DNA of 9,849 bases from Demequinaceae bacterium. GTDB lineage: Bacteria; Actinomycetota; Actinomycetes; Actinomycetales; Demequinaceae. Each line of letters begins with the position of its first letter. Within the stretch, counting starts at the first letter, position 1. Location: NCBI GenBank assembly GCA_011524475.1, contig WTKG01000110.1, positions 1 through 9,849 on the forward strand, written 5' to 3'. Under the pieces are notes generated by a model. The model made no database searches. It saw only the letters and a list, made by a program, of their open reading frames with translations, and had not been told where the DNA came from. Of the stretch, positions 1 through 6,575 are shown piece by piece. Position numbers and translations under genes: made by a program.

Positions 1-134
1 TAGTTAAGCACGTGGTGAACGAACATGCCGGTGCGGTTTCCGTCTGGTCGCAACCAGGCGTGGGGTCCACTTTCACAATGTCGCTCCCGGTACTCGTGGA
101 GCATGCCGATGCTGAGGCTACCCCCGATGGCTGA
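1..134 (+). CDS. senX3: Sensor histidine kinase, C-terminal end (SenX3-like), partial
   Basis: Only the last 43 or so codons are present, read from base 3 to the TGA at 132-134; the 5' part lies outside the window. The translation begins [19 protein letters not shown] and continues with [11 protein letters not shown]. This is the end of a HATPase_c domain: the last helix, the beta strands, and the G2-type GxGSTF glycine motif that closes the ATP lid. About 14 acidic and small residues follow as a tail. In the SenX3-RegX3 family this kinase senses phosphate limitation at the membrane and phosphorylates the regulator. The stop lies 8 nt inside the next gene, so kinase and regulator are translationally coupled. 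The SenX3 name is inferred from the sequence of this end, the RegX3-like partner and the adjacent pst operon. The sensor half is not visible. Confidence 0.8.
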   Translation, partial: VKHVVNEHAGAVSVWSQPGVGSTFTMSLPVLVEHADAEATPDG

Positions 135-846
135 ACGTATTTTTGTAGTGGAAGACGAAGAGGCGTATCGAGAAACGATCCGCTACTTGCTGGAAAAAAA
201 TGGTTACGACGTTGCCGTGGCTGCCAACGGTGCGGATGCCGTCAAAGACATTGCGCGGTTTGACCCGGACCTCATCATTTTAGATCTCATGCTGCCCCGA
301 GTATCCGGTTTTGAAGTGTTCAGGAGGGTCACGAAGAACTCCTCACCTGCCGTCATCATGGTGACCGCGAGGGGAGATGAGGACAGCAAGATCGCCGGCC
401 TCGAATTAGGGGCGGATGACTACATCGCCAAACCTTTTTCTGGCCGAGAACTGCTCGCGAGAGTCAAGGCGGTGCTTCGTCGTTCTGCCCCCGTTCCGGA
501 GGAATCCTTCGACGATGCAGATGTGCTGAGCGTGCGAGGTTTCACCCTGGACCCTCAGCGACTTATTTTGACTCGTGAGGAAATGGAAGTCTCGCTTCCT
601 CCCAAGGAATGCGCCTTGCTGTACACCCTCATGGAATCACCTGGTCGCGTGAGAACCCGAGAAAGCCTCATCTCCCGCGTGTGGGGAGAGGATTATTACG
701 GCGGCACCAAGACGCTTGACGTGCATATCAAGAGGTTGCGTTCCAAGATTGAACCGACCCCGGCAATCCCACAATTCATCCGCACGATTCGGGGAGTGGG
801 ATACGTGTTTGAGTCGCCAGAACGGGATGCTGGCGCCTCGCAATAA
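127..846 (+). CDS. regX3: Two-component response regulator, OmpR/PhoB family (RegX3-like)
   Basis: The protein has 239 residues, close to the RegX3 norm of about 227. The receiver domain (about 1-120) shows the acidic pocket E9-D10, phospho-acceptor D53 (in LILDLMLP context), T80, Y99 and K102 in the AKPF motif. A winged-helix Trans_Reg_C domain (about 133-233) contains [20 protein letters not shown] and the terminal RGVGY wing, very like RegX3. It would bind direct-repeat PHO boxes as a dimer and activate phosphate-uptake genes. I chose the ATG at 127: it matches the family N-terminus ([12 protein letters not shown]), has TGAGG at 113-117, and overlaps the kinase stop by 8 nt. An in-frame ATG at 25 would add 34 residues, but that region is the coding end of the kinase in another frame. 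The pst operon directly downstream supports the phosphate role. Confidence 0.92.
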   Translation: MAERIFVVEDEEAYRETIRYLLEKNGYDVAVAANGADAVKDIARFDPDLIILDLMLPRVSGFEVFRRVTKNSSPAVIMVTARGDEDSKIAGLELGADDYIAKPFSGRELLARVKAVLRRSAPVPEESFDDADVLSVRGFTLDPQRLILTREEMEVSLPPKECALLYTLMESPGRVRTRESLISRVWGEDYYGGTKTLDVHIKRLRSKIEPTPAIPQFIRTIRGVGYVFESPERDAGASQ

Positions 847-883
847 ATCGGCCCACAGTGCTGGCGCACATGTATTCAATGTT

Positions 884-927
884 TTTCACGAGACGTTCAC
901 TCATTGTTTACCCGGCGTTGCTAGCGT
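884..927 (+). promoter_or_regulatory. Probable PHO box array (RegX3/PhoP-type direct repeats) upstream of pstS
   Basis: Four consecutive 11-nt units run head to tail: TTTCACGAGAC (884-894), GTTCACTCATT (895-905), GTTTACCCGGC (906-916) and GTTGCTAGCGT (917-927). The second and third match the actinobacterial PHO-box pattern GTTCAYYY best; the outer two are degenerate. The 11-nt period is one helical turn, as expected for tandem binding of an OmpR-family dimer. The array sits in the gap between regX3 and pstS, pointing at pstS. A TANNNT-type -10 candidate (TAGCGT, 922-927) overlaps the last unit. No good -35 is visible, which fits an activator-dependent promoter. The -10 placement is uncertain; the repeat array itself is read directly from the sequence. 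Confidence 0.7.
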
Positions 928-961
928 GCGAATTGCCGAGGTTCGGCACACACATACGTAG

Positions 962-980
962 AGGCGGGCGTGGCTCGCCT
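962..980 (+). other. Hairpin in the presumed pstS 5' leader
   Basis: AGGCGGGC (962-969) pairs with GCTCGCCT (973-980) around a 3-nt GTG loop, giving 8 bp with one G-U wobble. It ends 5 nt before the AAAGG ribosome-binding site (986-990) of pstS. It has no T-run, so it is not a typical terminator. It might stabilise the leader or limit ribosome access. The pairing can be seen; the function is unknown. Confidence 0.4.
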
Positions 981-995
981 TGAAGAAAGGTTGTC

Positions 996-1961
996 ATGAC
1001 GCACACCAAGTTCACTCGCTCGGGGCTTGTCGCTGCGGGTACCAGCACCATGCTGGTTCTTGCCGCGTGTAGTTCGGGAGCGACGGATGAAACTCCCTCG
1101 GGAGACGCACTTTCTGGAGCCGTTGTTATTGATGGTTCCTCCACAGTTGCACCCCTCACGGAGGTCGCAGTAGAACTCTTTGCCGCAGTTCAGCCAGACG
1201 TACGGATCTCGGTAGGAGTCTCCGGCACCGGCGGGGGTTTTGAGAAGTTCTGCAACGGTGAAACCGACATCTCGGAAGCATCTCGTCCCATCAAAGACGA
1301 AGAGGCGCAGCGGTGCGCCGATGCAGGAATTGGCTTTGTGCAGCTGGGGCTCGCCAACGACGGCCTTGCGGTGGTGGTGAACCCTGAGAACACGTGGGCA
1401 CAGTGCCTCACGGTAGAAGAGGTCTCCTCCATGTGGCGTCCTGACAGTCCCGTGGACTCGTGGGCGGATGTGCGGGACGGATTCCCGGACGAGCCCATTG
1501 CACTCTTTGGCCCCGGCTCTGACTCGGGCACGTTCGACTTCTTCACCGACGAAGTCAATGGCGATTCCGGTGCGATTCGTTCCGACTACAACGACATCGG
1601 CGAAGACGACAGCGCGGCGATTCTTGGAGTATCCGGCGCCACTGGTGCGACTGCCTTCATTCCTCTGTCTTTCGTGAACGAAGCGGGTGGCCAGATCAAG
1701 GCAATCGAAATCGTGAATGACAACGGTGACTGCGTGGCACCGAGCCTGGAGACCGTGCTCACGGGTGAGTACAGTCCGCTCGGACGTCAGTTGTTCGTGT
1801 ACCCGTCCGATGTAGCTTTGGAGAAGCCGCAGGTGCTGGCCTTCCTCGAGTACTACATCAACAACCAGGCGGAAATCGCAGAACTTGCTGGTTTCATCCC
1901 GCTCAACGAGGATCAAGAAGCTGAGGCTCTTGAGCGTCTCAATTCGCTGATCGACGGCTAA
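996..1961 (+). CDS. pstS: Phosphate ABC transporter, phosphate-binding lipoprotein PstS
   Basis: This 321-residue protein captures inorganic phosphate outside the cell and delivers it to PstCA. The N-terminus is a lipoprotein signal peptide: basic residues at 5-8, a hydrophobic core, and lipobox LAAC at 22-25 with C25 as the lipidated cysteine. Phosphate-binding elements follow: DGSSTVAPL (46-54), SGTGGGF (76-82), SEASRPI (93-99) and GPGSDSGTF (172-180). Four further cysteines (C86, C107, C137, C246) could form two disulfides, which suits an exported protein. The ATG is preceded by AAAGG (986-990) at 5 nt spacing. The gene is the first of the pst operon and lies directly downstream of the PHO-box array, so induction by RegX3 under phosphate limitation is likely. 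A strong hairpin separates it from pstC and may keep its mRNA in excess. Identification is firm. Confidence 0.96.
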   Translation: MTHTKFTRSGLVAAGTSTMLVLAACSSGATDETPSGDALSGAVVIDGSSTVAPLTEVAVELFAAVQPDVRISVGVSGTGGGFEKFCNGETDISEASRPIKDEEAQRCADAGIGFVQLGLANDGLAVVVNPENTWAQCLTVEEVSSMWRPDSPVDSWADVRDGFPDEPIALFGPGSDSGTFDFFTDEVNGDSGAIRSDYNDIGEDDSAAILGVSGATGATAFIPLSFVNEAGGQIKAIEIVNDNGDCVAPSLETVLTGEYSPLGRQLFVYPSDVALEKPQVLAFLEYYINNQAEIAELAGFIPLNEDQEAEALERLNSLIDG

Positions 1962-1971
1962 TACTCACGTG

Positions 1972-2007
1972 GGCCACTCAGTCGGGCTCAGGTCCGACTG
2001 AGTGGCC
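1972..2007 (+). terminator. Strong hairpin between pstS and pstC (partial terminator or mRNA-stabilising element)
   Basis: GGCCACTCAGTCGG (1972-1985) and CCGACTGAGTGGCC (1994-2007) form a perfect 14-bp GC-rich stem. Inside it, a further G-U and C-G pair leave a TCAG tetraloop (1988-1991). The 3' flank (GTTCGTGTGC) has only scattered Ts, so an efficient intrinsic terminator is doubtful. It starts 11 nt after the pstS stop and ends 44 nt before pstC. In binding-protein-dependent transport operons such hairpins commonly protect the upstream message or attenuate read-through, which gives more binding protein than permease. That role is inferred here. Confidence 0.65.
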
Positions 2008-2051
2008 GTTCGTGTGCAGTACATTCAGACCTGGAGGTAACGGACGTAGCC

Positions 2052-3008
2052 ATGACCACAGTTGAGAGTGACAACGCCATTGCCGCTTCTTTGCACCGCA
2101 CAGAAGCGCGATGGGGCGAGCGAGTCATCGCAGCATGGATGTTTCTCGCGGCGCTGGTGGCGGTGGTTATTACTGCAGGCATCGTGTTGGCCCTCATCGG
2201 GCCCACCATCCAATTTTTCCAAGAGGTATCCGTCACCCGCTTCTTCTCCACGGAACCATGGGCGCCGAACTTCAAACCAGACGGGTTCGGAGTGTTGCGC
2301 TTGGTCACGGGAACGCTGGCAATCGTGCTCTACTCCTGCGTGATCGCGCTTCCCGCAGGGTTGGCGGCAGCGCTTTACATGAACGAATATGCCTCCACCC
2401 GTGCGCGCAAAATCCTCAAACCTGTTCTTGAAGTGTTGGAAGGCGTACCGACGGTGGTCTATGGCCTCTTTGCGGTGTTCTTCGTAGGCCCGTTGCTTCA
2501 GCGTTTTTGGCCGGAGTCCATCCCCGGCAAATTCGGGGAGACACCTGGTTTCCAGTTTGTTCTCGCCGCAGGTCTGGTCTTAGGGATCATGATCATCCCC
2601 ACGGTGGCATCCGTCGCGCAAGATGCCATGGCGGCCATTCCCCGCGGCCTTCGCGAAGCTGCCTATGGTTTGGGCTCTACCCGCATGCAGGTGGCCACCA
2701 AGGTGGTGGTTCCCAGCGCCCTGTCTGGAATTATGGCGGGCTTTGTGTTGGGTCTTTCCCGCGCCGTAGGCGAGACGATGGTGGTGCTCATGGCCGCAGG
2801 CGCGGTGGCGTCTTTGTCGCTGTGGCCGAATGATCCCGTGCTCACTATGACTGCCTACATCGGGCGTACCTCTACGGGAGACATCTCCACTGGATCTACC
2901 GCATACTTCACGGTTTTTGCGGTGGGCGCTTTGCTTTTTGTCATTACCTTGATCATCAACTTGATAAGCATCCGGTTGGTCAACAAGTTCCGTGAGGCAT
3001 ACGAATAA
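2052..3008 (+). CDS. pstC: Phosphate ABC transporter permease PstC
   Basis: This 318-residue inner-membrane protein forms the phosphate channel with PstA. Six hydrophobic segments are visible at roughly 25-50, 82-108, 130-150, 168-192, 225-250 and 285-308. The BPD_transp_1 domain carries the EAA loop that docks on the ATPase, R201-E-A-A-Y-G-L-G, followed by the SRAVGETM segment typical of Pst permeases. The N-terminus (about 24 residues) is hydrophilic and cytoplasmic. The start has a GGAGG at 2033-2037, but the spacing is 14 nt, longer than ideal. No other in-frame start lies between that site and residue 8. The gene ends in TAATG, sharing one base with pstA. PstC rather than PstA is supported by its place directly after pstS and by the long loop between segments 1 and 2. 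Confidence 0.94.
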   Translation: MTTVESDNAIAASLHRTEARWGERVIAAWMFLAALVAVVITAGIVLALIGPTIQFFQEVSVTRFFSTEPWAPNFKPDGFGVLRLVTGTLAIVLYSCVIALPAGLAAALYMNEYASTRARKILKPVLEVLEGVPTVVYGLFAVFFVGPLLQRFWPESIPGKFGETPGFQFVLAAGLVLGIMIIPTVASVAQDAMAAIPRGLREAAYGLGSTRMQVATKVVVPSALSGIMAGFVLGLSRAVGETMVVLMAAGAVASLSLWPNDPVLTMTAYIGRTSTGDISTGSTAYFTVFAVGALLFVITLIINLISIRLVNKFREAYE

Positions 3009-3928
3009 TGGCCACTTCCAAGCGCACCACGATGGCAGTCGATGCCGCGAAAGCAACCACCCAGAAGTTGTACAAGAGCGGTGTGGACATTAAAGGCGAA
3101 CTTTTTCGGGCGGTGCTGTTGTTGTCCATCATCGTCGCGGTGGGGATGCTGGGCTCCCTCATCGCCTACGTTATTTGGCGCGGGTGGGATCGCCTTGACT
3201 GGAACCTGTTTGTCAATAACCCTTCTTCGATCTTTTTAGATACCGCAGGTTTCGCCCCGGCGATTGTGGGCACCATCTATGTGATGCTCGGCGTGCTCGT
3301 GACAGTTGTCCCGATTGGAGTGAGCGCCGCAATTTATCTCGAGGAATACGCGGACCGCACGCGCTGGTACAACCGCCTCGTCGAGGTCAACATTCAAAAC
3401 CTGGCCGCTGTCCCGTCCATTGTGTTTGGAATCTTGGGCCTCGCTTTTGTGGTGCGTGGCTGGCTGAATCTTGGTTTTGTTGCGTTTGCTGGTTCGCTTA
3501 CTTTGGCGATGATGGTGCTCCCCACCGTGATTATTGCTTCGCGTGAAGCTATCCGCGCGGTTCCTCCCTTGATACGCCAGGCTTCGTACGGACTGGGTGC
3601 CACCAGATGGCAAACCATTCGTCACAACGTGCTTCCCGCCGCCACGCCTGGAATCATTACGGGAACGATCCTTGCGATGTCACGGGCCATCGGCGAGACG
3701 GCGCCGTTGCTTTTGGTAGGCGCCACCACCTTTGTGCTCTTTACCCCCGAGAGTCCCTTTGAGGGGGCGTATTCGGCAATACCTGTACAGATTTTCCAGT
3801 GGGCCGCCCGACCGCAAGACGAGTTCCGTATCCTGGCTGCCGCCGGAGCAATCGTGTTGTTGGTGCTGCTGCTTGCCATGAACTCGGTGGCAATCTGGAT
3901 TCGGGCACGATTGACTAAGGACACCTGA
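3008..3928 (+). CDS. pstA: Phosphate ABC transporter permease PstA
   Basis: This is the second permease subunit, 306 residues, partner of PstC in the membrane. A basic cytoplasmic N-terminus of about 33 residues precedes the first membrane segment (about 34-56). Further hydrophobic segments cover the rest, ending near residue 300 with a short basic tail. The EAA-loop equivalent is R190-Q-A-S-Y-G-L-G, followed by MSRAIGETAPLL, a PstA hallmark. The ATG overlaps the last base of the pstC stop (TAATG), and TGAGG at 2992-2996 can serve as its ribosome-binding site. Such overlap suggests coupled, equimolar synthesis of the two permeases. It is followed after 18 nt by pstB. Assignment as PstA is supported by gene order and by the GETAPLL segment. 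Confidence 0.94.
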   Translation: MATSKRTTMAVDAAKATTQKLYKSGVDIKGELFRAVLLLSIIVAVGMLGSLIAYVIWRGWDRLDWNLFVNNPSSIFLDTAGFAPAIVGTIYVMLGVLVTVVPIGVSAAIYLEEYADRTRWYNRLVEVNIQNLAAVPSIVFGILGLAFVVRGWLNLGFVAFAGSLTLAMMVLPTVIIASREAIRAVPPLIRQASYGLGATRWQTIRHNVLPAATPGIITGTILAMSRAIGETAPLLLVGATTFVLFTPESPFEGAYSAIPVQIFQWAARPQDEFRILAAAGAIVLLVLLLAMNSVAIWIRARLTKDT

Positions 3929-3933
3929 GATGC

Positions 3934-3982
3934 AAGGAGCACGCGCGTGACCCCCAAGAAAAAAGGATCATCTGCCAAGGAG
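3934..3982 (+). promoter_or_regulatory. Two ribosome-binding sites serving alternative pstB starts
   Basis: AAGGAG occurs at 3934-3939, 7 nt before the GTG at 3947. AAGGAG occurs again at 3977-3982, 12 nt before the in-frame ATG at 3995 (codon 17). The first has the better spacing and decides the start used here. The second could yield a protein 16 residues shorter. Both lie upstream of the ABC domain, so either product would be complete. Confidence 0.5.
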
Positions 3983-4831
3983 CAGGATCCCGCGATGGTA
4001 CGGGTAGACCGTTCTGCAGACGCAGGCAAGGTAGATCAGAGCACTCCTTTGGTGCCGATCATTCGCACGGAGGATTTAAGTGTCTCGTACGGCGATTTTC
4101 AGGCGGTAGAGGATGTCAATCTCGATTTCGGTAAGAATGAGATCACTGCTTTGATTGGCCCTTCCGGATGCGGTAAATCTACGGTGTTGCGCTCGCTCAA
4201 CCGCATGAATGATCTGATTCCCACTGCACGCGTGTCAGGCTCTGTGCACTACCACGGCGCAGACTTGTACTCCGAGAAAATTGACCCCATCCAAGTGCGT
4301 CGCCACATCGGAATGGTCTTTCAAAAACCTAACCCGTTTCCCAAATCAATCTACGACAACATTGCTTATGGCCCCAGGGTCACCGACATGAAGGTCGACA
4401 ACATGGACGACCACGTGGAACAGACCTTGCGTCGGGCAGCCCTGTGGGACGAGGTGAAAGACAAACTGAAGAACAGCGCGATTGGATTGTCAGGAGGCCA
4501 GCAACAGCGGCTTTGCATTGCGCGGGCTATTGCTACCAATCCGGATGTGCTGTTGATGGACGAACCATGCTCTGCCCTTGACCCGGTGGCGACCCTACGC
4601 ATTGAGGAGCTCATGATTGAACTCCGGGAGAACTACTCCATCATCATCGTGACCCACAACATGCAACAGGCTGCGCGGGTGTCTGACCGCACGGCCTTCT
4701 TTACAGTTTCTATCGATGAAGATTCAGGGGACCGCACTGGCCGGTTGGTGGAATTTGGCGCCACTTCACACATCTTCATCGATCCTTCCGATAAGCGCAC
4801 GGAGGACTACATCTCCGGAAGATTTGGGTAA
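3947..4831 (+). CDS. pstB: Phosphate ABC transporter ATP-binding protein PstB
   Basis: The 294-residue cytoplasmic ATPase powers PstCA. All ABC motifs are intact: Walker [10 protein letters not shown] (71-79), Q-loop at Q126 (FQKPNPFP, specific to PstB), signature LSGGQQQR (181-188), Walker B VLLMDEP (201-207) with E206, D-loop ALD, and H-loop H237 (THN). The ending EDYISGRFG is typical of PstB. The family is usually about 250-260 residues; the extra length is mainly a polar, Lys-rich N-terminal stretch of about 36 residues before [14 protein letters not shown] chose the GTG at 3947 because AAGGAG lies 7 nt upstream; an ATG at 3995 with its own AAGGAG would remove 16 residues. It is the last pst gene here. 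No phoU follows, so that usual regulator of the Pst system is either encoded elsewhere or absent. Confidence 0.95.
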   Translation: MTPKKKGSSAKEQDPAMVRVDRSADAGKVDQSTPLVPIIRTEDLSVSYGDFQAVEDVNLDFGKNEITALIGPSGCGKSTVLRSLNRMNDLIPTARVSGSVHYHGADLYSEKIDPIQVRRHIGMVFQKPNPFPKSIYDNIAYGPRVTDMKVDNMDDHVEQTLRRAALWDEVKDKLKNSAIGLSGGQQQRLCIARAIATNPDVLLMDEPCSALDPVATLRIEELMIELRENYSIIIVTHNMQQAARVSDRTAFFTVSIDEDSGDRTGRLVEFGATSHIFIDPSDKRTEDYISGRFG

Positions 4832-4885
4832 GCACTTTTCGTTTTCTTGCCCTTTGCTGCGACGAAAATCGGGCCTTCATCCCGA

Positions 4886-4894
4886 TGGTAAAAT
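4886..4894 (+). promoter_or_regulatory. Probable extended -10 promoter for the carD operon
   Basis: TGG-TAAAAT (4886-4894) matches an extended -10 (TGN plus TANNNT-type hexamer). No convincing -35 is present 16-19 nt upstream (A-rich AAAATCG region). A start about 7 nt downstream would give a leader of roughly 20-25 nt containing the carD ribosome-binding site GAAGGAG (4907-4913). It lies in the 92-bp gap between pstB and carD, the natural place for the housekeeping operon to start. A short stem, ATCGGG (4868-4873) with CCCGAT (4881-4886), lies just upstream and could be a weak end signal for the pst transcript. Confidence 0.5.
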
Positions 4895-4923
4895 TGGCTT
4901 CTTAGCGAAGGAGACCGTCACCC

Positions 4924-5406
4924 ATGAACTTTGCAGTAGGAGAGACCGTTGTCTATCCGCATCACGGTGCGGCCGAGATTCTCGAGATCACACCCGTGAC
5001 GGTAAAGGGTGTGGAGAAAACGTATCTCACACTCAAGGTCACCCAGGGTGATCTCACTATCAAGGTTCCCGCAGAGAATGTGGACTTGGTGGGTGTGCGT
5101 GACGTGGTAGATAAAAAAGGCCTCCAAGAGGTTTTTTCTGTTCTACGTGAGCCCTACATTGAAGAGCCCACCAACTGGTCTCGCCGTTATAAGGCAAATG
5201 TCGAGAAACTGGCGTCCGGTGACGTGATCCGGGTAGCAGAGGTGGTGCGTGACCTCACGCGTCGTGACTCCGACAAAGGTCTGAGTGCTGGCGAAAAGCG
5301 GATGCTGAGTAAAGCGCGTCAAATTTTGGTGTCTGAACTTGCTCTTGCGGAGAAGTCTTCCGAAGAGGCCGCAGAGACACGCCTGGACGAAGTTCTCGCC
5401 TCGTGA
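4924..5406 (+). CDS. carD: RNA polymerase-binding transcription factor CarD
   Basis: The 160-residue protein aligns end to end, without gaps over the first 100 residues, with M. tuberculosis CarD as I remember it. CarD binds the RNAP beta subunit through its Tudor-like N-terminal domain (about 1-55) and stabilises open promoter complexes through a helical C-terminal domain. Landmarks are [11 protein letters not shown] (9-19), [17 protein letters not shown] (36-52), and NWSRRYKAN (84-92) with W85 and K90, the bubble-wedging tryptophan and the DNA-contact lysine. [21 protein letters not shown] follows in the C-terminal part. Two RNAP-contact positions differ: Val at 25 where M. tuberculosis has Arg, and Lys at 47 where it has Arg. 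The ribosome-binding site GAAGGAG (4907-4913) lies 10 nt before the ATG. It heads the operon and overlaps ispD by 4 nt. Confidence 0.95.
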   Translation: MNFAVGETVVYPHHGAAEILEITPVTVKGVEKTYLTLKVTQGDLTIKVPAENVDLVGVRDVVDKKGLQEVFSVLREPYIEEPTNWSRRYKANVEKLASGDVIRVAEVVRDLTRRDSDKGLSAGEKRMLSKARQILVSELALAEKSSEEAAETRLDEVLAS

Positions 5407-6101
5407 CAATTGCGGCCGTGCTCACGGCCGCTGGCGCGGGTGTGCGCCTCGGGAAAAATCAGCCTAAGGCCCTGGTGCATGTTGCGGGCCGTCCTCTTGT
5501 TGCCTGGGCACTCGACAACGTCTGTGATGTTGCTGACGTAGTGGTGGTGACTGCCCCCGCGGGGCATGAAGACGCCTTCGCGGAGGTTGTGGGAGGCCTT
5601 GCGCATGCCCGCACAACCGAGGTGCTGGTAGTGACGGGCGGTGAGACTCGTCAGCGCAGTGTGTACGCAGGAATACATGCACTGGACTCCCGCAGTGCAC
5701 ACCCGGAAGTGGTGCTTGTGCATGATGCTGCCCGGGCTTTTCAGCCAGTGGTCACCATGCGCCTTGCGCTCGCTGCTGTGGACGCAGGTGCAGACGGTGC
5801 AGTTCCGGTGCTCCCGCTCGTGGATACGCTCGTGGCTGTCCCTGACGCGGACGGAGTGATGGGGGCAGGTGTCGATCGTGATTCTTTTCGGGCGGTACAG
5901 ACTCCTCAAGTGTTTCGCTGGGATGTGCTGACGGATTCGCATGCCCAGGCGCAGCAGAACGGCTGGGAAGCCACAGACGATGCTTCGTTGGCACGGGAAG
6001 CAGGGTTTACAGTCATGGCAACGGAGGGGCACCCACACGGCATGAAAATCACGACTGCGGCTGACTTAGCACTCGCTACTCATATTGCGGAGACATCATG
6101 A
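5403..6101 (+). CDS. ispD: 2-C-methyl-D-erythritol 4-phosphate cytidylyltransferase IspD
   Basis: This is the third enzyme of the MEP isoprenoid pathway: it joins CTP and 2-C-methyl-D-erythritol 4-phosphate to give CDP-methylerythritol. The length, 232 residues, is normal. The nucleotide-binding N-terminus AAGAGVRLG (9-17) carries R15, and PKAL carries K22; these are the equivalents of the E. coli catalytic Arg20 and Lys27. Later come the [10 protein letters not shown] segment, the metal-binding HDAAR motif, [10 protein letters not shown], and a C-terminal [13 protein letters not shown] with the conserved lysine. The GTG start overlaps the carD stop (GTGA, 4 nt) and has no strong ribosome-binding site, so re-initiation is likely. 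It overlaps ispF by 4 nt (ATGA) in turn. The neighbouring ispF catalyses the step two reactions later in the same pathway. Confidence 0.95.
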   Translation: MTIAAVLTAAGAGVRLGKNQPKALVHVAGRPLVAWALDNVCDVADVVVVTAPAGHEDAFAEVVGGLAHARTTEVLVVTGGETRQRSVYAGIHALDSRSAHPEVVLVHDAARAFQPVVTMRLALAAVDAGADGAVPVLPLVDTLVAVPDADGVMGAGVDRDSFRAVQTPQVFRWDVLTDSHAQAQQNGWEATDDASLAREAGFTVMATEGHPHGMKITTAADLALATHIAETS

Positions 6102-6571
6102 CGTCTCGCACAGGCATAGGCTTCGATTCTCACCGGTGGGGCACTACCCACGGTTTACATCTTGCCTTACTGGAATGGCCCGAAGAATTATCGCTGGAAG
6201 GCCATTCGGATGCTGATGTCGCGGCACATGCGGCATGTGACGCCTTGTTCAGCGCAGCTGGGCTCGGAGACGTGGGGACACACTTTGGGACCGACCGTCC
6301 GGAATGGGAAGGAGCCTCGGGTGCGCAGTTGTTGACGGAGACCTGCAGAATCGTGCGCGAGGCGGGTTTCGAGATCGGAAACGTCGCCATTGTGGTGGTG
6401 GGGAATCGCCCGGTCATGTCTCCCCGTCGGCGTGAAGCCGAGCAAGCAATGTCTGATTGTGTAGGCGCACCCGTGTCCGTGAGTGCTACCACCAGCGATG
6501 GGATGGGGTTTACCGGACGAAATGAAGGTGTCGCGGCGTTCGCCACGGCACTAGTCACGCCGGTAGCCTGA
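6098..6571 (+). CDS. ispF: 2-C-methyl-D-erythritol 2,4-cyclodiphosphate synthase IspF
   Basis: This enzyme of the MEP pathway cyclises CDP-methylerythritol 2-phosphate with loss of CMP. The protein has 157 residues, the usual length for this trimeric enzyme. The divalent-metal ligands are D10 and H12 (GIGFDSH) and H44 (in [16 protein letters not shown]), and H36 lies in the substrate-side HSD motif. GLGDVGTHF (55-63) and the cytidine-side loop [15 protein letters not shown] follow. The Asp in that loop replaces the Glu of E. coli, which I recall as usual for actinobacterial IspF. The ATG overlaps the ispD stop by 4 nt, with a weak GCGGAGA just before it. cysS starts 4 nt after its stop. Confidence 0.96.
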   Translation: MTSRTGIGFDSHRWGTTHGLHLALLEWPEELSLEGHSDADVAAHAACDALFSAAGLGDVGTHFGTDRPEWEGASGAQLLTETCRIVREAGFEIGNVAIVVVGNRPVMSPRRREAEQAMSDCVGAPVSVSATTSDGMGFTGRNEGVAAFATALVTPVA

Positions 6572-6575
6572 CTAC

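Noticed and set aside
25..126. 34-residue N-terminal extension of the response regulator from the ATG at 25
   Set aside because: The same bases encode the C-terminal end of a histidine kinase in another frame (ending at 134), and the RegX3-family N-terminus starts at the ATG at 127.
815..835. CGCCAG/CTGGCG inverted repeat as a regX3 terminator
   Set aside because: It has only 6 bp, a 9-nt loop, no T-run, and lies within the last codons of regX3; likely chance.
921..1916. 331-residue antisense open frame opposite pstS
   Set aside because: It mirrors the high-GC codon structure of pstS, has no recognisable domain and no start signals; a shadow frame.
4836..4868. TTTTCGT (4836-4842) and ACGAAAA (4862-4868) as a pst terminator stem
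   Set aside because: Seven AT-rich pairs with a 19-nt loop and no following T-run; too weak to call.
5319..6038. 239-residue antisense frame opposite ispD
   Set aside because: No domain is recognisable; the His/Arg-rich composition is typical of antisense translation of a GC-rich gene.
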